The position numbers and the translations under genes were made by a program. This document shows positions 26,266-35,832 of a stretch of DNA of 64,000 bases, in pieces. How positions within the stretch are numbered: position 1 is the first letter of the stretch; each line of letters opens with the position of its first letter. Source of the stretch: Ottelia alismoides (Eukaryota; Streptophyta; Magnoliopsida; Alismatales; Hydrocharitaceae); the NCBI GenBank assembly GCA_037367405.1, contig JAZKJV010011400.1, positions 8,058,501 through 8,122,500 of the forward strand, read 5' to 3'. The notes below the pieces were generated by a model. It was not told where the DNA came from. It made no database searches and worked only from the letters and a program-made list of their open reading frames with translations.

Positions 26266-27468
26266 CTACTTCTTACCAACCGCCTTGCGCAGCGCGTCGG
26301 CCTTGGAAGTGGTTTCCCAAGTCAGTTCAGCGTCATCTTTGCCGAAGTGACCGTAGTTGGTGCTCTTGCTGTAGATCGGACGCAGCAGATCCAGTTGCTT
26401 GACAATATCGGCCGGCTTGAAGCTGAAGACCTTCAACACCGCGGCCAGGATGACATCGTCGCCATGAGTGCCGGTGCCGAAAGTATCGACGTGCACGCTG
26501 ACTGGCTTGGGATGGCCGATGGCGTAAGCGAATTGAATCTCGCACTTGGTGGCCAATTCAGCGGCCACGATGTTCTTGGCAACCCAGCGACCCATGTAAG
26601 CGGCGCTGCGGTCGACCTTGGATGGGTCCTTGCCGGAGAAAGCACCACCGCCGTGTCGGCCCATACCACCGTAGGTGTCGACGATGATCTTGCGGCCAGT
26701 CAAGCCGCTATCGCCTTGAGGTCCACCGACTACGAACCGTCCGGTAGGATTGATCAGGCATTCGGTTTGATCGGTGAGCATGTTCTTGGGCAGAACCTTC
26801 TTGACGATCTGTTCGATGCAGAACTTCTTGATCTCTGGGTGCTCGACATCAGCGGCATGCTGGGTCGAGATAACCACGTTGACGATGCGCGTGGGCTTGC
26901 CATCGACATACTCGACCGACACCTGGCTCTTGGCATCTGGACGCAGCCACTTGACTTTGCCGCTCTTGCGAACGCGAGTCAGTTCGCGGCCCAAGCGGTG
27001 AGCGAACATGATCGGCGCTGGCATCAGTTCAGGAGTTTCATTGCAGGCGTAACCAAACATGATGCCTTGATCGCCGGCGCCCTGCTCGGAAGTCTCTTTG
27101 TGATCGGCCTTCTTGGCATCCACACCCTGGGCAATATCGGGTGATTGAGTGGTCAAGTAGTTGTTGATGAAGATGCGATCAGCGTGGAAGACGTCATCGT
27201 CATTGACATAGCCAATACCGCGAACTGCATCGCGAATGACCTTGTCGATGTTGATAGCTTCGCCGATTGGTTTCTGGCCGAGCTTGGGAATGGTGATCTC
27301 ACCGCCGACGACCACCACGTTGCTCTTGGCAAATGTCTCGCAGGCTACGCGGCTCTTTTTGTCCACCGTCAGGCAGGCATCCAGAATGGCATCCGAGATG
27401 GTGTCGCAAACCTTGTCAGGATGGCCTTCGCCGACGCTTTCAGAAGAAAAAATGTAGCTGCTGGACAT
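26266..27468 (-). CDS. metK: S-adenosylmethionine synthetase
   Basis: 400 residues from the ATG at 27468. All family signatures are present: [19 protein letters not shown] at the N-terminus (ATP-binding His and metal-binding Asp), [14 protein letters not shown], the [19 protein letters not shown] phosphate-binding loop, and a final GHFGK segment. The enzyme makes S-adenosylmethionine from methionine and ATP in the cytosol. Length is normal for the family (about 380-400). The leader (27469-27600) was read for SAM-type riboswitch architecture and none was seen. A TATACT hexamer at about 27556-27561 (minus strand) is a possible -10 box without a clear -35 partner. Confidence 0.97.
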   Translation of the reverse strand: MSSSYIFSSESVGEGHPDKVCDTISDAILDACLTVDKKSRVACETFAKSNVVVVGGEITIPKLGQKPIGEAINIDKVIRDAVRGIGYVNDDDVFHADRIFINNYLTTQSPDIAQGVDAKKADHKETSEQGAGDQGIMFGYACNETPELMPAPIMFAHRLGRELTRVRKSGKVKWLRPDAKSQVSVEYVDGKPTRIVNVVISTQHAADVEHPEIKKFCIEQIVKKVLPKNMLTDQTECLINPTGRFVVGGPQGDSGLTGRKIIVDTYGGMGRHGGGAFSGKDPSKVDRSAAYMGRWVAKNIVAAELATKCEIQFAYAIGHPKPVSVHVDTFGTGTHGDDVILAAVLKVFSFKPADIVKQLDLLRPIYSKSTNYGHFGKDDAELTWETTSKADALRKAVGKK

Positions 27469-27625
27469 ATTCTTTCGTTAACTTTCAGGTGATAGAGATA
27501 GAACGCGCACGAGCCATTAGGCTGGGCCACTGGTTGCCTACGGGCGGCAGTCCGAACAGTATAGTCACCGACCGCAACCTTAGGTAGGCTCGGTGGCGCG
27601 GCATTGCAGTCCTGCCCCACGGAAA

Positions 27626-27676
27626 AATAGCCTCGCTAACGCCCCGTCCGGGCGTGAAACCACTAGGGTGGTTCGT
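27626..27676 (-). terminator. Probable terminator of the acyltransferase gene
   Basis: Reading leftwards from the stop at 27687 there is a 6-bp stem (AACCAC, loop, GTGGTT), then a GC-rich stem (ACGCCC, loop, GGGCGT), and a few bases later TATTTTT. The order hairpin then T-run fits a rho-independent terminator separating this gene from metK. Confidence 0.5.
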
Positions 27677-27686
27677 GCGGAGTGAG

Positions 27687-29054
27687 CTAAACGCGTATGA
27701 AGATGCGTTGGCGCATCATCCAGTAGCAGACCAGCCAAAAGGCCAGCCCCACCAAAGTCGCCGCCAACATGGGCTGATACGTTTCCCCCAGAAATGTAAA
27801 AATCCCGGATCCAAAATGGACGCGCAATTGGCGTTCTGTCCAGGGCCGCAGCAATTGTCCCATCATGTAGATGGCGATCGAGTTCATTCCGACCACCACA
27901 AAGAACCAACTCCAAAGCCGCCACCCGAGCACATCGATCACGGCATACAAGGTAGCCAGGATCCAGCAACAGATCCCGGTGGAAAACAGGGCCCAACTGG
28001 GCGTCCAGATCCGCTTGATAATGGGCCAGCCCAGGCGTTCGCCGGCCAGCCCCAAGGCCAACAAAACCGCTCCCATCGCGATCAGCACACTCACTTTACG
28101 CCAGCCGCCCCAAGATGAACGGACCAGTTCGCCGCAGATCAACCCCAGAATCATGGTGGCCAGCGACGGAATAAAATTGATGGTCTGGTAGCCACCACCG
28201 TTGTATTCGAATGGGACGACCTCTAGCTTGTCGGCTCCTGCGTCGCCCTGAGCATCGCGGGCGACTCTTGGTCGCGGGAACCAGTTCAGCACAACGCGAT
28301 CGATTGCGTGGCCGACGTTGGCATTTTTGTGCCAGGCGGGTGGAATGTTCTGCAGGTTCTCCCGCGCCCAGTCCGCGTCGATACCCACCGCCGGATTACC
28401 GTTCTGCAAGTCGATTCCCTGAGTTGAATATTGCGTGTACGCCAGGCCAGTCAAACCCAATAGCCCGACCACCACCAGCAACTGCAACGCCAGCGGTCGT
28501 CGCCACATCAAGAACAAGAATGAATACCCCAAGCCGATCTGGGTCAGCACATTCATAAAGGCCCAGTTGGTGGTCACCACATCCGAGCCCTGGGAACTGA
28601 GAAAAACGCCCAGCAAGATTAACACCAGCGAGCGCACCAGTGCGTGCTGGAACATGCTGCCCCAACTATCGCCACGCGACTGACGTTTCACGTACGAGTA
28701 AGCCATCGAGACGCCAACCATGAACATGAACGAAGGCTGAATCATGTCCCAGAAAGCGCACCCGCTCCATTCGACGTGAGAAAATTGATACCTTACTTGC
28801 TGCCAAAAACTGGAATCAGGCTGCGAAGCCAGGTGAAGCTCGGCCGTCTTCCCCAAGCCGAAGCCATTAAAGGCCAGGGCCACCATGATCAAGCCGCGAT
28901 AAGTGTCCAGCGACAAGAGCCGTTCTTCAGTGGCCGGCGGGGCTGGTTGCAAAGTGGCCTGACTTACACCACCAGACTCCGATTGCGGTGCTATTGTCTT
29001 GGTCGCAGTGGGCCGGCCAGGAGGCGGCGGGGCAAGCGTGGCGGGAGCACTCAT
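27687..29054 (-). CDS. NagX/heparan-alpha-glucosaminide N-acetyltransferase-like membrane acyltransferase
   Basis: 455 residues from the ATG at 29054. A proline-rich cytosolic N-terminus of about 45 residues precedes the family signature RLLSLDTYRGLIMVALAF, followed by WDMIQPSFMFMVGVSMAYS and about ten hydrophobic segments. Conserved polar spots include HVEWSGCAFWD and GGGYQTINFIPSLATMI. Relatives include bacterial NagX/DUF5009 proteins and lysosomal HGSNAT, which transfer acetyl groups across a membrane to amino sugars. In this secreted-glycan-rich genome a sugar acetylation role is plausible. The acceptor is unknown. Confidence 0.82.
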   Translation of the reverse strand: MSAPATLAPPPPGRPTATKTIAPQSESGGVSQATLQPAPPATEERLLSLDTYRGLIMVALAFNGFGLGKTAELHLASQPDSSFWQQVRYQFSHVEWSGCAFWDMIQPSFMFMVGVSMAYSYVKRQSRGDSWGSMFQHALVRSLVLILLGVFLSSQGSDVVTTNWAFMNVLTQIGLGYSFLFLMWRRPLALQLLVVVGLLGLTGLAYTQYSTQGIDLQNGNPAVGIDADWARENLQNIPPAWHKNANVGHAIDRVVLNWFPRPRVARDAQGDAGADKLEVVPFEYNGGGYQTINFIPSLATMILGLICGELVRSSWGGWRKVSVLIAMGAVLLALGLAGERLGWPIIKRIWTPSWALFSTGICCWILATLYAVIDVLGWRLWSWFFVVVGMNSIAIYMMGQLLRPWTERQLRVHFGSGIFTFLGETYQPMLAATLVGLAFWLVCYWMMRQRIFIRV

Positions 29055-29157
29055 AATTGATGAACCAATAACGCGGCAGAAATAGTGGAGCCGTCAATGT
29101 ACCGCAGCTTGCACCCCATTCCTACCATCAACCAATGTTTATCCCTGTAGCCCAAGT

Positions 29158-29172
29158 GGGAGTTCCATCATT
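29158..29172 (+). promoter_or_regulatory. Ribosome-binding site supporting a non-canonical ATT start
   Basis: GGGAG at 29158-29162 lies seven bases before ATT at 29170. The reading frame of the hydroxyacid dehydrogenase is open here and contains no ATG, GTG or TTG until 29206, which lies after the first conserved strand of the protein. Confidence 0.5.
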
Positions 29173-30177
29173 ACCCGACCACGAGTCTTAGTCACGCCGA
29201 TCGAATTGGTGCGAAAGCATGAACCAGCGCATGAAGTACTGGAAACGGCGGGACTGGAGATTGTTTATCCGCCAGTTGGCATGCACTTGTATGACGAAGA
29301 TCGCTTGATCGCGCATCTGCCCGGCATCGATGCCATGCTGGCCGGTATGGAGCCGCTGTCAGCGCGAGTGTTGGCCACCACGAATTTGAAAGTCATCGCC
29401 CGCTTCGGCGTGGGTTACGATGCCATCGATATCCCGGCCGCTACGGATCGCAACATCGCCGTCACCATCACCCCTGGCACCAACCAGGTCTCGGTGGCCG
29501 AGCATGCGATGGCCTTGATCTTGGGAGTCATGCGCGGGTTTCCGGCGCGCGATCGCACGGTGCGCGACGGCACCTGGCAACGACCACCACTGGCGCGTTT
29601 GCAGGGCAAGACGCTGGGCATGCTGGGCCTGGGCCGCATCGGTAAAGAAGTCGTGCCCCGAGCCCGCGCCTTTGGCGTCAACGTCATCGCCTACGATCCA
29701 GTGCCCGACCAAGCGTTCGTGAGTCAGCACCAGGTGGAGTTGCGCAGCTTTGATGAGGTGCTGGCCAGTGCCGATATCCTCAGCTTGCATCTGCCCTGCA
29801 CGGCAGCCACCACCAACATTATCAATCGCGATACTCTGGCTCGTATGAAGCCCGGCGCCATCTTGATCAACACGGCGCGGGGTGGCCTGGTCGACGAAGC
29901 GGCCTTGGCCGATGCTTTGACTAGCGGTCACCTGTGGGGCGCGGGTCTGGATGCGTTTGCAATCGAGCCGCCCGTGAAAGACAACCCCTTGTTGCATTTG
30001 CCCAATGTACTCCTGACACCGCATACCGCCGGCTTGGATTACGATTCCGTTCGAGCCATGGGCAAGCTGGCTGCCGAGTGCATCGCGGGCATGTATAGTG
30101 GTCGAGGCGTTAACGAAGGTTGCCTGGTCAATAGTTCGCTACAATCGGCGTGGAACTGGAAACGAAATGCGACATAA
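29170..30177 (+). CDS. D-2-hydroxyacid dehydrogenase (phosphoglycerate dehydrogenase-like)
   Basis: About 335 residues if translation starts at ATT (29170). The first usual start, TTG at 29206, would drop the conserved strand [13 protein letters not shown]. The Rossmann signature is [12 protein letters not shown] near residue 155. The catalytic Arg is in [14 protein letters not shown], the Glu in [11 protein letters not shown] and the His in [10 protein letters not shown]. The hinge sequence [11 protein letters not shown] is also typical. It oxidises or reduces a D-2-hydroxy acid with NAD(P). The last 11 bases overlap the start of the HpcH/HpaI aldolase gene, so the two enzymes probably act in one pathway, for example handling of a 2-keto-3-deoxy sugar acid and its small hydroxyacid product. 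The exact substrate is not visible. Confidence 0.85.
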   Translation: MTRPRVLVTPIELVRKHEPAHEVLETAGLEIVYPPVGMHLYDEDRLIAHLPGIDAMLAGMEPLSARVLATTNLKVIARFGVGYDAIDIPAATDRNIAVTITPGTNQVSVAEHAMALILGVMRGFPARDRTVRDGTWQRPPLARLQGKTLGMLGLGRIGKEVVPRARAFGVNVIAYDPVPDQAFVSQHQVELRSFDEVLASADILSLHLPCTAATTNIINRDTLARMKPGAILINTARGGLVDEAALADALTSGHLWGAGLDAFAIEPPVKDNPLLHLPNVLLTPHTAGLDYDSVRAMGKLAAECIAGMYSGRGVNEGCLVNSSLQSAWNWKRNAT

Positions 30178-30964
30178 TCGCGTCAAAGATAAATTGAAGG
30201 CTGGTCAGCCAGTGTTTGGCACCTGGCTCTCGACCGGAGATCTTCTGGCCGCGCGCGTGCTGGCGAGAATGAACTTCGACTGGCTGACACTGGACCTGGA
30301 ACACTCGCCGATTGACTGGTCGCAAGCCGCCGCTGTCTTTGGCGCAATCGCCGATGCCGGCGGTGTGCCACTGGCGCGCGTACCCGAAGGCAACCACCAT
30401 CTGATCAAACGCGTGCTGGATGCCGGCGCGTGGGGTATCGTGGTCCCGATGGTCGACACCGTCGAGCAAGCCCGCACGGCCATCGCGGCGGCCAAGTATC
30501 CGCCGATGGGCAATCGTAGCCTGGGCGGTAGCCATGCGGGCCTGAACTTCGATACCAACTCGGGCGAGTACATGCGTCATGCCAACGACGAGATCCTGGT
30601 AGTCCTGCAGACCGAAAGCCCGCGGGGCATCGCCAACGCAGAAGCCATCTATAGCTTGCCGGGCGTCGATGCGATCTTCGTCGGCCCCGTCGACCTGCGA
30701 GCGCAGATGCGAGCCAGCGATGGAACCGAAGCGACCGATGAGGAATTCGAAGCGGCACTAGCTGCCATCATCGCCGCTGGCAAAAAAACAGGCACGCCCA
30801 CAGGCATGCATGTCATGGATCCTCAAGTCGCTCTCAGTCGCGCTGCCCAAGGCATGCAGTTCATCGCTATTGGCAGTGAACTGCGCTTCATGAGCGAACG
30901 AGCTACGCAGATCTTGCAAACCGTCCGACCTGAAGATGATGTCGGCAGCGCTATCAGGTACTGA
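30167..30964 (+). CDS. HpcH/HpaI-family aldolase (2-keto-3-deoxy acid aldolase)
   Basis: 265 residues from the ATG at 30167, which overlaps the end of the dehydrogenase gene and is preceded by GGAAAC. Signature segments: [32 protein letters not shown] (base-region His), [28 protein letters not shown] (metal and substrate region), [30 protein letters not shown]. Class II aldolases of this family split 4-hydroxy-2-keto acids into pyruvate and an aldehyde using a divalent metal. A GarL-like role in aldaric or deoxy-sugar acid breakdown is likely, but substrate residues cannot be judged by eye. Confidence 0.88.
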   Translation: MRHNRVKDKLKAGQPVFGTWLSTGDLLAARVLARMNFDWLTLDLEHSPIDWSQAAAVFGAIADAGGVPLARVPEGNHHLIKRVLDAGAWGIVVPMVDTVEQARTAIAAAKYPPMGNRSLGGSHAGLNFDTNSGEYMRHANDEILVVLQTESPRGIANAEAIYSLPGVDAIFVGPVDLRAQMRASDGTEATDEEFEAALAAIIAAGKKTGTPTGMHVMDPQVALSRAAQGMQFIAIGSELRFMSERATQILQTVRPEDDVGSAIRY

Positions 30965-31029
30965 AAGTTACTGAACTTTACGGATCTTCAACTACGCTAC
31001 GATACAACTAATTTCCAAAGGACCAAACC

Positions 31030-32328
31030 ATGCGCCGACTGTTACTCCTGGCTCTGTGCTTGACGCCTGCCATAGCCACCGCCGAAGACTGGCCACAGTG
31101 GATGGGCAAGAATCGCGACAATCGCTGGACGGCCAGCAACATTCTCGACAAGTTCCCCAAGGGTGGCCCAAAAATCGTCTGGCGCGCGCCCGTAGCCGGT
31201 GGTTATTCGGGGCCGGCAGTTGTTGGCAACAAACTCTATGTGACCGACTTTGTGTCTTCGGGTAATGCCAAGGTGGACAATTTCGATCGCAAGACACTCG
31301 ATGGCACCGAGCGCGTCCAATGCCTGGATGCCACCAGTGGCAAACAACTGTGGAAACATGAATACCCTGTTTCGTATGCCATCTCCTATCCGGCTGGTCC
31401 GCGTTGCACTCCCGTGGTCGAAGACGGAAAAGTGTATACCCTGGGCGCTGAAGGCAATCTCATTTGTTTGGCCGCTGATAACGGCGAAGTGATTTGGCAA
31501 AAAGATTTGCCCAAAGAGTACAAGACCAAGACGGCCTTGTGGGGCTACGCTGCTCACCCCTTGATCGACGGACCGCGATTGATTTGCGTGGTTGGCGGCG
31601 AAGGCACGCATACGGTTGCGTTCGACAAGACCACGGGCCAAGAGATTTGGCGTTATGGAACGGCTACCGAACAAGGCTACTCACCGCCGACCATTATCAA
31701 AGCCGCCGGTGTGCGCCAGTTGATTTTGGCTAACCCCAACGCGATCAACGCGGTTGATCCCGAGACAGGCAAAGAGCTGTGGACGACACCTTATGCCGCC
31801 ACCAATGGCTCGATCATCATGTCCCCGATCGTCGTCGGTGAATACCTGTTCATCGGCGGTTACTCCAATCACAACTTGCTGCTCAAGTTAAACCAGGACA
31901 AGCCGGGCGTTACAGAAGTGGCTCGCGACAAGACCAAGCGCTTCGTCTCGCCGGTCAATGTCCAGCCGTTTGTCGAAAAAGAAGTGGTCTACGGCATGGA
32001 TCAAAAAGGCGATATGGTCGCCTTCCGTCTACCCGATGGCGAACATCTGTGGACCAGCAACGATGTCATGGGGGCACGCTCGCAAGGCAGCGAGTCGGCT
32101 TTCCTGGTCAAACATGAAGATCGATTCTTCCTGTTCAATGAAAAAGGTGAACTGGTGATCGCAAAACTGTCCCCCGAAGGCGTGACGGTTATCGATCGCG
32201 CCAAAGTGATCGAGCCGACCAACAATGCCTTCGGCCGACAAGTCGTCTGGTGCGCTCCAGCCTTCGCAGGCACCCGCATGTACGTACGCAATGACGCTGA
32301 ATGCATCTGTGTGGAACTGAGCAAGTAG
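31030..32328 (+). CDS. Secreted PQQ-type beta-propeller protein
   Basis: 432 residues from the ATG at 31030 with AGGA eight bases upstream. A cleaved signal peptide (LLLALCLTPAIATAED) leads into DWPQWMGKNRDNRWTASN, the usual start of planctomycete PQQ-like propellers. Repeated blade motifs follow: VQCLDATSGKQLWKHEYP, NLICLAADNGEVIWQ, TVAFDKTTGQEIWRYG, INAVDPETGKELWTTPY, DMVAFRLPDGEHLWTS. No catalytic quinoprotein residues can be claimed; many members bind other proteins or have unknown function. It is monocistronic, 65 bases after the aldolase gene and followed by a repeat. Confidence 0.85.
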   Translation: MRRLLLLALCLTPAIATAEDWPQWMGKNRDNRWTASNILDKFPKGGPKIVWRAPVAGGYSGPAVVGNKLYVTDFVSSGNAKVDNFDRKTLDGTERVQCLDATSGKQLWKHEYPVSYAISYPAGPRCTPVVEDGKVYTLGAEGNLICLAADNGEVIWQKDLPKEYKTKTALWGYAAHPLIDGPRLICVVGGEGTHTVAFDKTTGQEIWRYGTATEQGYSPPTIIKAAGVRQLILANPNAINAVDPETGKELWTTPYAATNGSIIMSPIVVGEYLFIGGYSNHNLLLKLNQDKPGVTEVARDKTKRFVSPVNVQPFVEKEVVYGMDQKGDMVAFRLPDGEHLWTSNDVMGARSQGSESAFLVKHEDRFFLFNEKGELVIAKLSPEGVTVIDRAKVIEPTNNAFGRQVVWCAPAFAGTRMYVRNDAECICVELSK

Positions 32329-32607
32329 TGTATTGGTAGCCACCGCCGCGTAGGCGGTGGACGATCCAACGTAACGCATCCACCGTCTGGCGACGGTGGT
32401 TACGGGGGTTCGGCTGCCGATAAGCTATCCGGCGAACTGCCCTTAAACTACGTTCGATGGCTTCTTCAACGCCATTAGAGAATTGCGTGGTCAGCACCTG
32501 TAGCGGAAGCCTGCGCAGGTGTCTACGCTACGCATACAGTTGGTCAGTTATCTATCGTGGCTGCGTCGCTGTCAGTCGACGACCGTTCCGCACGAAAGCG
32601 AGATTCA
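32329..32607. repeat. Gap with a family-1 repeat core
   Basis: 32333-32405 holds a family-1 core (tagccaccgccgcgtaggcg ... ccaccgtctggcgacggtgg) without good terminal repeats. The rest of the gap should hold the ppc promoter; nothing else is recognisable. Confidence 0.55.
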
Positions 32608-35391
32608 ATGGTTCCTGAGAGTGTGCTTGCGCTCAACGAAGAGAGTCTATCCAATCAATGGCATTGGATCTTGGAATGTCTTCGCGATGTACTGAATGAA
32701 TCAGGTGAGCATGAACTGGCCGAGAGTTTGCCGATGGCCGATCATGCTCCGCAAATCCCGGCCTCGCTGAGCGATTCGGTGCACCTGACGCAAGCTTACT
32801 CCATTGCTTTTCAACTGCTGGGCATGGCCGAGCAAAATGCGGCGGACCAGTTTCGCAAGACGATCGAGCGCAAGAGCGGTCTGGATGCGCTGCCGGCTCT
32901 TTGGGGCGACTGCCTGAAGCAACTCAAAGACAAAGGCTGGTCGGCTCAGCAGATCGCCAGCCAGCTATCGAGCATGCAGGTGGAACTGGTGCTGACAGCG
33001 CACCCGACGGAGGCCAAACGCGCCACCGTGCTGGCTCATCACCGTCGGCTGTACGAACGCTTTCAACTGTACCGTCAGATCCAAAGCGACGGGGATGCGC
33101 TGACGCAGTCGTATCAAGAGGAAAATGATTTTGCCGTGCGAGCCCTGCTGGCCATTTTGTGGCGCACCGGCGAGATCTACCTCGACAAACCCGATATCCA
33201 ATCCGAACGCCGCAACGTTCTGGATTACTTGACGCACGTGTTTCCTTCCGTCTTGCGACCGCTGGATCAACGACTGCGCCGCGCCTGGACCGATGTGGGT
33301 TTGGATACGTCTGTCTTCGACGATCCATTGATCTTCCCCAAGCTGACCTTTGGTACTTGGGTAGGCGGTGACCGCGATGGTCATCCGTTGGTGACGGCGG
33401 ATGTAACGCGACAAAGCTTGCTGGAAATGCGACGCAGCGCGCTGGGTCTGATCCAGCGACATCTGCAACAACTGGCTCGCCTGCTGAGCCTGTCCGCCTA
33501 TTGGCAGCGTCCCAACCCAGCGTTCCTGCAAGCCCTGGCCAGCGCGGCGGAACAACTCGGACCGCAAGGCAAGAAGGCGATCGATCGCAATCCCAATGAA
33601 CCTTGGCGTCAATTCATCAATACGATGTTGGCTCGACTGCCAAAGGTTGATCCGACTTCGGACCAGATAGTGGCTGAACCATCGCCCACGTATCGTCACT
33701 CCGCCGAACTGCTGGCGGATCTGCGATTGCTGTACGACAGCATGGTAGCCACCGGCCTGCGGCGACCTGCTGAGTACGCGGTTCAACCATTGATGCGAAT
33801 CGTACAGACATTTGGTTTTCATTCGGCCGTGTTGGATGTGCGTCAGAACAGTGCGTTTCATGATCGCGCGGTAGAACAACTGCTGGCCGCCGCTGGGATA
33901 GCCAAGACGAATTTCTCGCAGTGGTCGGAAGAAGAGCGACTGGAGATGCTGCAGCGCGAACTGGCCTCGAAACGTCCTTTTGCTCGTCCCGATGTGTCGC
34001 TGGGGTACGAAGCCGATGCGGCTTTGTCGGCGCTGCGTGTTTTGAAAGATTATCGCGCCGCCTACAGCGACGATGGTTTAGGGTCATTGATCGTCAGCAT
34101 GACTCGCAACGTCTCGGATTTGTTGGTCGTTTATCTGCTGGCTCGCGAAGTCGGGTTGATGGAAGAGACGGCCGATGGCTTGCAATGCCCCTTGCCGGTG
34201 GTGCCACTGTTTGAAACGGTCGATGACCTGGTTGCCAGTCCAGGTATCTACGATCAATTCCTGAGCCACCCGATCACCAAGCGCAGCCTGGCATCGATTC
34301 AGAAACGCCGCGGGCAAGTCGATCCGGTAGGCCAGATCATGATCGGTTACAGCGACAGCAACAAAGACGGGGGCATCCTGGCCAGCCTGGTCAACTTGCG
34401 GCATGCTCAGCGCCAGCTCAGCCAGATTGGATCTAAACATGGGGTTCGAGTGCGATTCTTTCACGGCCGCGGCGGCACGATCAGTCGCGGAGCAGGGCCG
34501 ACGCACCGCTTTATCAAAGCCTTACCCGATGAAACTCTGCGCGGTGACTTGCGCGTTACCGAGCAAGGTGAAACGATTCCGCAAAAGTATGCTCATCAAT
34601 CGACGGCCATCTACAACCTGGAATTGTTTCTGGCTGGTGTTACGCGCAAGACACTGCTGGATCGCAGCAGTGAACCGACCGAGCATCCGCTGGAAGCGAC
34701 TCTGACGCAGCTTTCGCAATGGGCCAGGCAATGTTACACCGATCTGCTGAACACCGAAGGCTTTGTCAGTTTCTTTCGCGGTGCCACGCCGATCGATGCC
34801 ATTGAACAAAGTCGCATCGGTTCACGACCGGCGCGGCGCACAGGTCAGCAGACACTGGCGGACCTGCGAGCCATCCCTTGGGTGTTCAGTTGGGGCCAGG
34901 CCAGGTTCTTTCTTTCGGGATGGTATGGCGTAGGTACAGCGTTAGGTCAACTGAAAGCGACCGATCCGGAGACCTTTGCGACCCTCGGCGCAACCATGAA
35001 TTCTTGGGCGCCATCACATTACTTGCTCAGCAATGTCGCCACCAGCCTGGCAGCCACCGACCTGGAGATCATGCGAGCTTACGCGGATATGCTCGAGGAT
35101 AAAGCGCTACGTGATAAATTCATGACGCGCATCGAAGCCGAGCTTGGGCTGACCCAAACGATGATTGAAGAGATATACGGTGGCCCGCTCTCGCAGCGGC
35201 GCCCCAACATCCAACGCATGATGAACCTGCGTTCCAGCGGCCTGAGAGTATTGCATTATCAGCAGATTGGCTTGCTCAAGATGTGGCGCAGCTATCATCG
35301 CATGCAGCAACCCAAAGCTGCCGAAGATCTCATTCCACAACTGCTATTGACTGTCAACGCGATCGCCAGCGGACTTGGGACCACTGGGTAG
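32608..35391 (+). CDS. ppc: Phosphoenolpyruvate carboxylase
   Basis: 927 residues from the ATG at 32608. An in-frame GTG at 32557 would add 17 residues with no support. Catalytic signatures: VLTAHPTEAKRATV (His near residue 132), TFGTWVGGDRDGHPLVT, GYSDSNKDGGILAS (Lys near 583) and FFHGRGGTISRGAGPTH (glycine loop near 622). Then come the EQGETIP and YGVGTAL segments. Cytosolic PEPC adds bicarbonate to phosphoenolpyruvate to give oxaloacetate, refilling the TCA cycle. Length is normal. The C-terminus reads GLGTTG rather than the usual xNTG; this tail contacts the active site in known enzymes, so the substitution is worth noting. A hairpin follows the stop directly. Confidence 0.96.
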   Translation: MVPESVLALNEESLSNQWHWILECLRDVLNESGEHELAESLPMADHAPQIPASLSDSVHLTQAYSIAFQLLGMAEQNAADQFRKTIERKSGLDALPALWGDCLKQLKDKGWSAQQIASQLSSMQVELVLTAHPTEAKRATVLAHHRRLYERFQLYRQIQSDGDALTQSYQEENDFAVRALLAILWRTGEIYLDKPDIQSERRNVLDYLTHVFPSVLRPLDQRLRRAWTDVGLDTSVFDDPLIFPKLTFGTWVGGDRDGHPLVTADVTRQSLLEMRRSALGLIQRHLQQLARLLSLSAYWQRPNPAFLQALASAAEQLGPQGKKAIDRNPNEPWRQFINTMLARLPKVDPTSDQIVAEPSPTYRHSAELLADLRLLYDSMVATGLRRPAEYAVQPLMRIVQTFGFHSAVLDVRQNSAFHDRAVEQLLAAAGIAKTNFSQWSEEERLEMLQRELASKRPFARPDVSLGYEADAALSALRVLKDYRAAYSDDGLGSLIVSMTRNVSDLLVVYLLAREVGLMEETADGLQCPLPVVPLFETVDDLVASPGIYDQFLSHPITKRSLASIQKRRGQVDPVGQIMIGYSDSNKDGGILASLVNLRHAQRQLSQIGSKHGVRVRFFHGRGGTISRGAGPTHRFIKALPDETLRGDLRVTEQGETIPQKYAHQSTAIYNLELFLAGVTRKTLLDRSSEPTEHPLEATLTQLSQWARQCYTDLLNTEGFVSFFRGATPIDAIEQSRIGSRPARRTGQQTLADLRAIPWVFSWGQARFFLSGWYGVGTALGQLKATDPETFATLGATMNSWAPSHYLLSNVATSLAATDLEIMRAYADMLEDKALRDKFMTRIEAELGLTQTMIEEIYGGPLSQRRPNIQRMMNLRSSGLRVLHYQQIGLLKMWRSYHRMQQPKAAEDLIPQLLLTVNAIASGLGTTG

Positions 35392-35412
35392 AGCAGCTCT
35401 CCCGAGCCGCAT
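35388..35412 (+). terminator. Hairpin at the end of ppc
   Basis: Starting at the stop codon, tagagcagctctcccgagcc followed by gc forms a stem similar to those at 42709-42732 and 50082-50099. There is no long T-run. It could be a terminator or a small repeat used repeatedly after genes. Confidence 0.45.
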
Positions 35413-35524
35413 GTGGGAGGGCGAGGTTCCACCCGAGCCTCAAGAACCCGGCGCGGATGCGGTCCCGTTGGGATGCAAGGTTTGAATCGCGGAAGGACGA
35501 ACGTCCGCTGGCGCGATGGTGACA

Positions 35525-35590
35525 GGCCTTAATGCCAATGAATCTTGGTTGGTAGGGCAGAGCGAAGGCTCGGCGGTGGCCTCGCGCTCC
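35525..35590. repeat. Dispersed repeat (family 3)
   Basis: The sequence ggccttaatgccaatgaatc and following cgaaggctcggcggtggcct match 4827-4900 and 63113-63165. It adjoins the family-2 element directly. Confidence 0.6.
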
Positions 35591-35598
35591 CATGCGCC

Positions 35599-35815
35599 TT
35601 TTGATGTTGCGAGTTTCTGCGTCACCTCTCCCGAGCGCAGCTTGGGGGAGGTCGAATCGAGCCCTTAAGGCGAAGATTCGGGAGGGGGCATTGCGATTGA
35701 TAGGAGTCAACCATGGCGCATTGCCCCCTCCCGCAGCCTCGGCTAAAGGCCTCGTCTGCGACCTCCCCCAGCTGCGCCGGGAGAGGTGACATTCAAAAAA
35801 GGCGCAACATCAAAA
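35599..35815. mobile_element. MITE-like element, family 2
   Basis: Perfect 13-bp ends ttttgatgttgcg (35599-35611) and its complement (35803-35815) enclose about 190 bases nearly identical to the copy at 16467-16687, including the long internal stem gtcacctctcccgagcgcag / gctgcgccgggagaggtgac. It has no coding capacity. It lies between the convergent ends of ppc and the XylR-type regulator. Confidence 0.85.
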
Positions 35816-35832
35816 CTTGCGCCTCGCACATG

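Noticed and set aside
26347..27144. 265-codon plus-strand frame opposite metK
   Set aside because: The minus strand is unmistakably metK; the opposite frame has no recognisable features.
27469..27640. SAM riboswitch upstream of metK
   Set aside because: I looked for SAM-I, SAM-II and SAH-type stems and conserved loops on the minus strand and found none; only a lone -10-like hexamer is visible.
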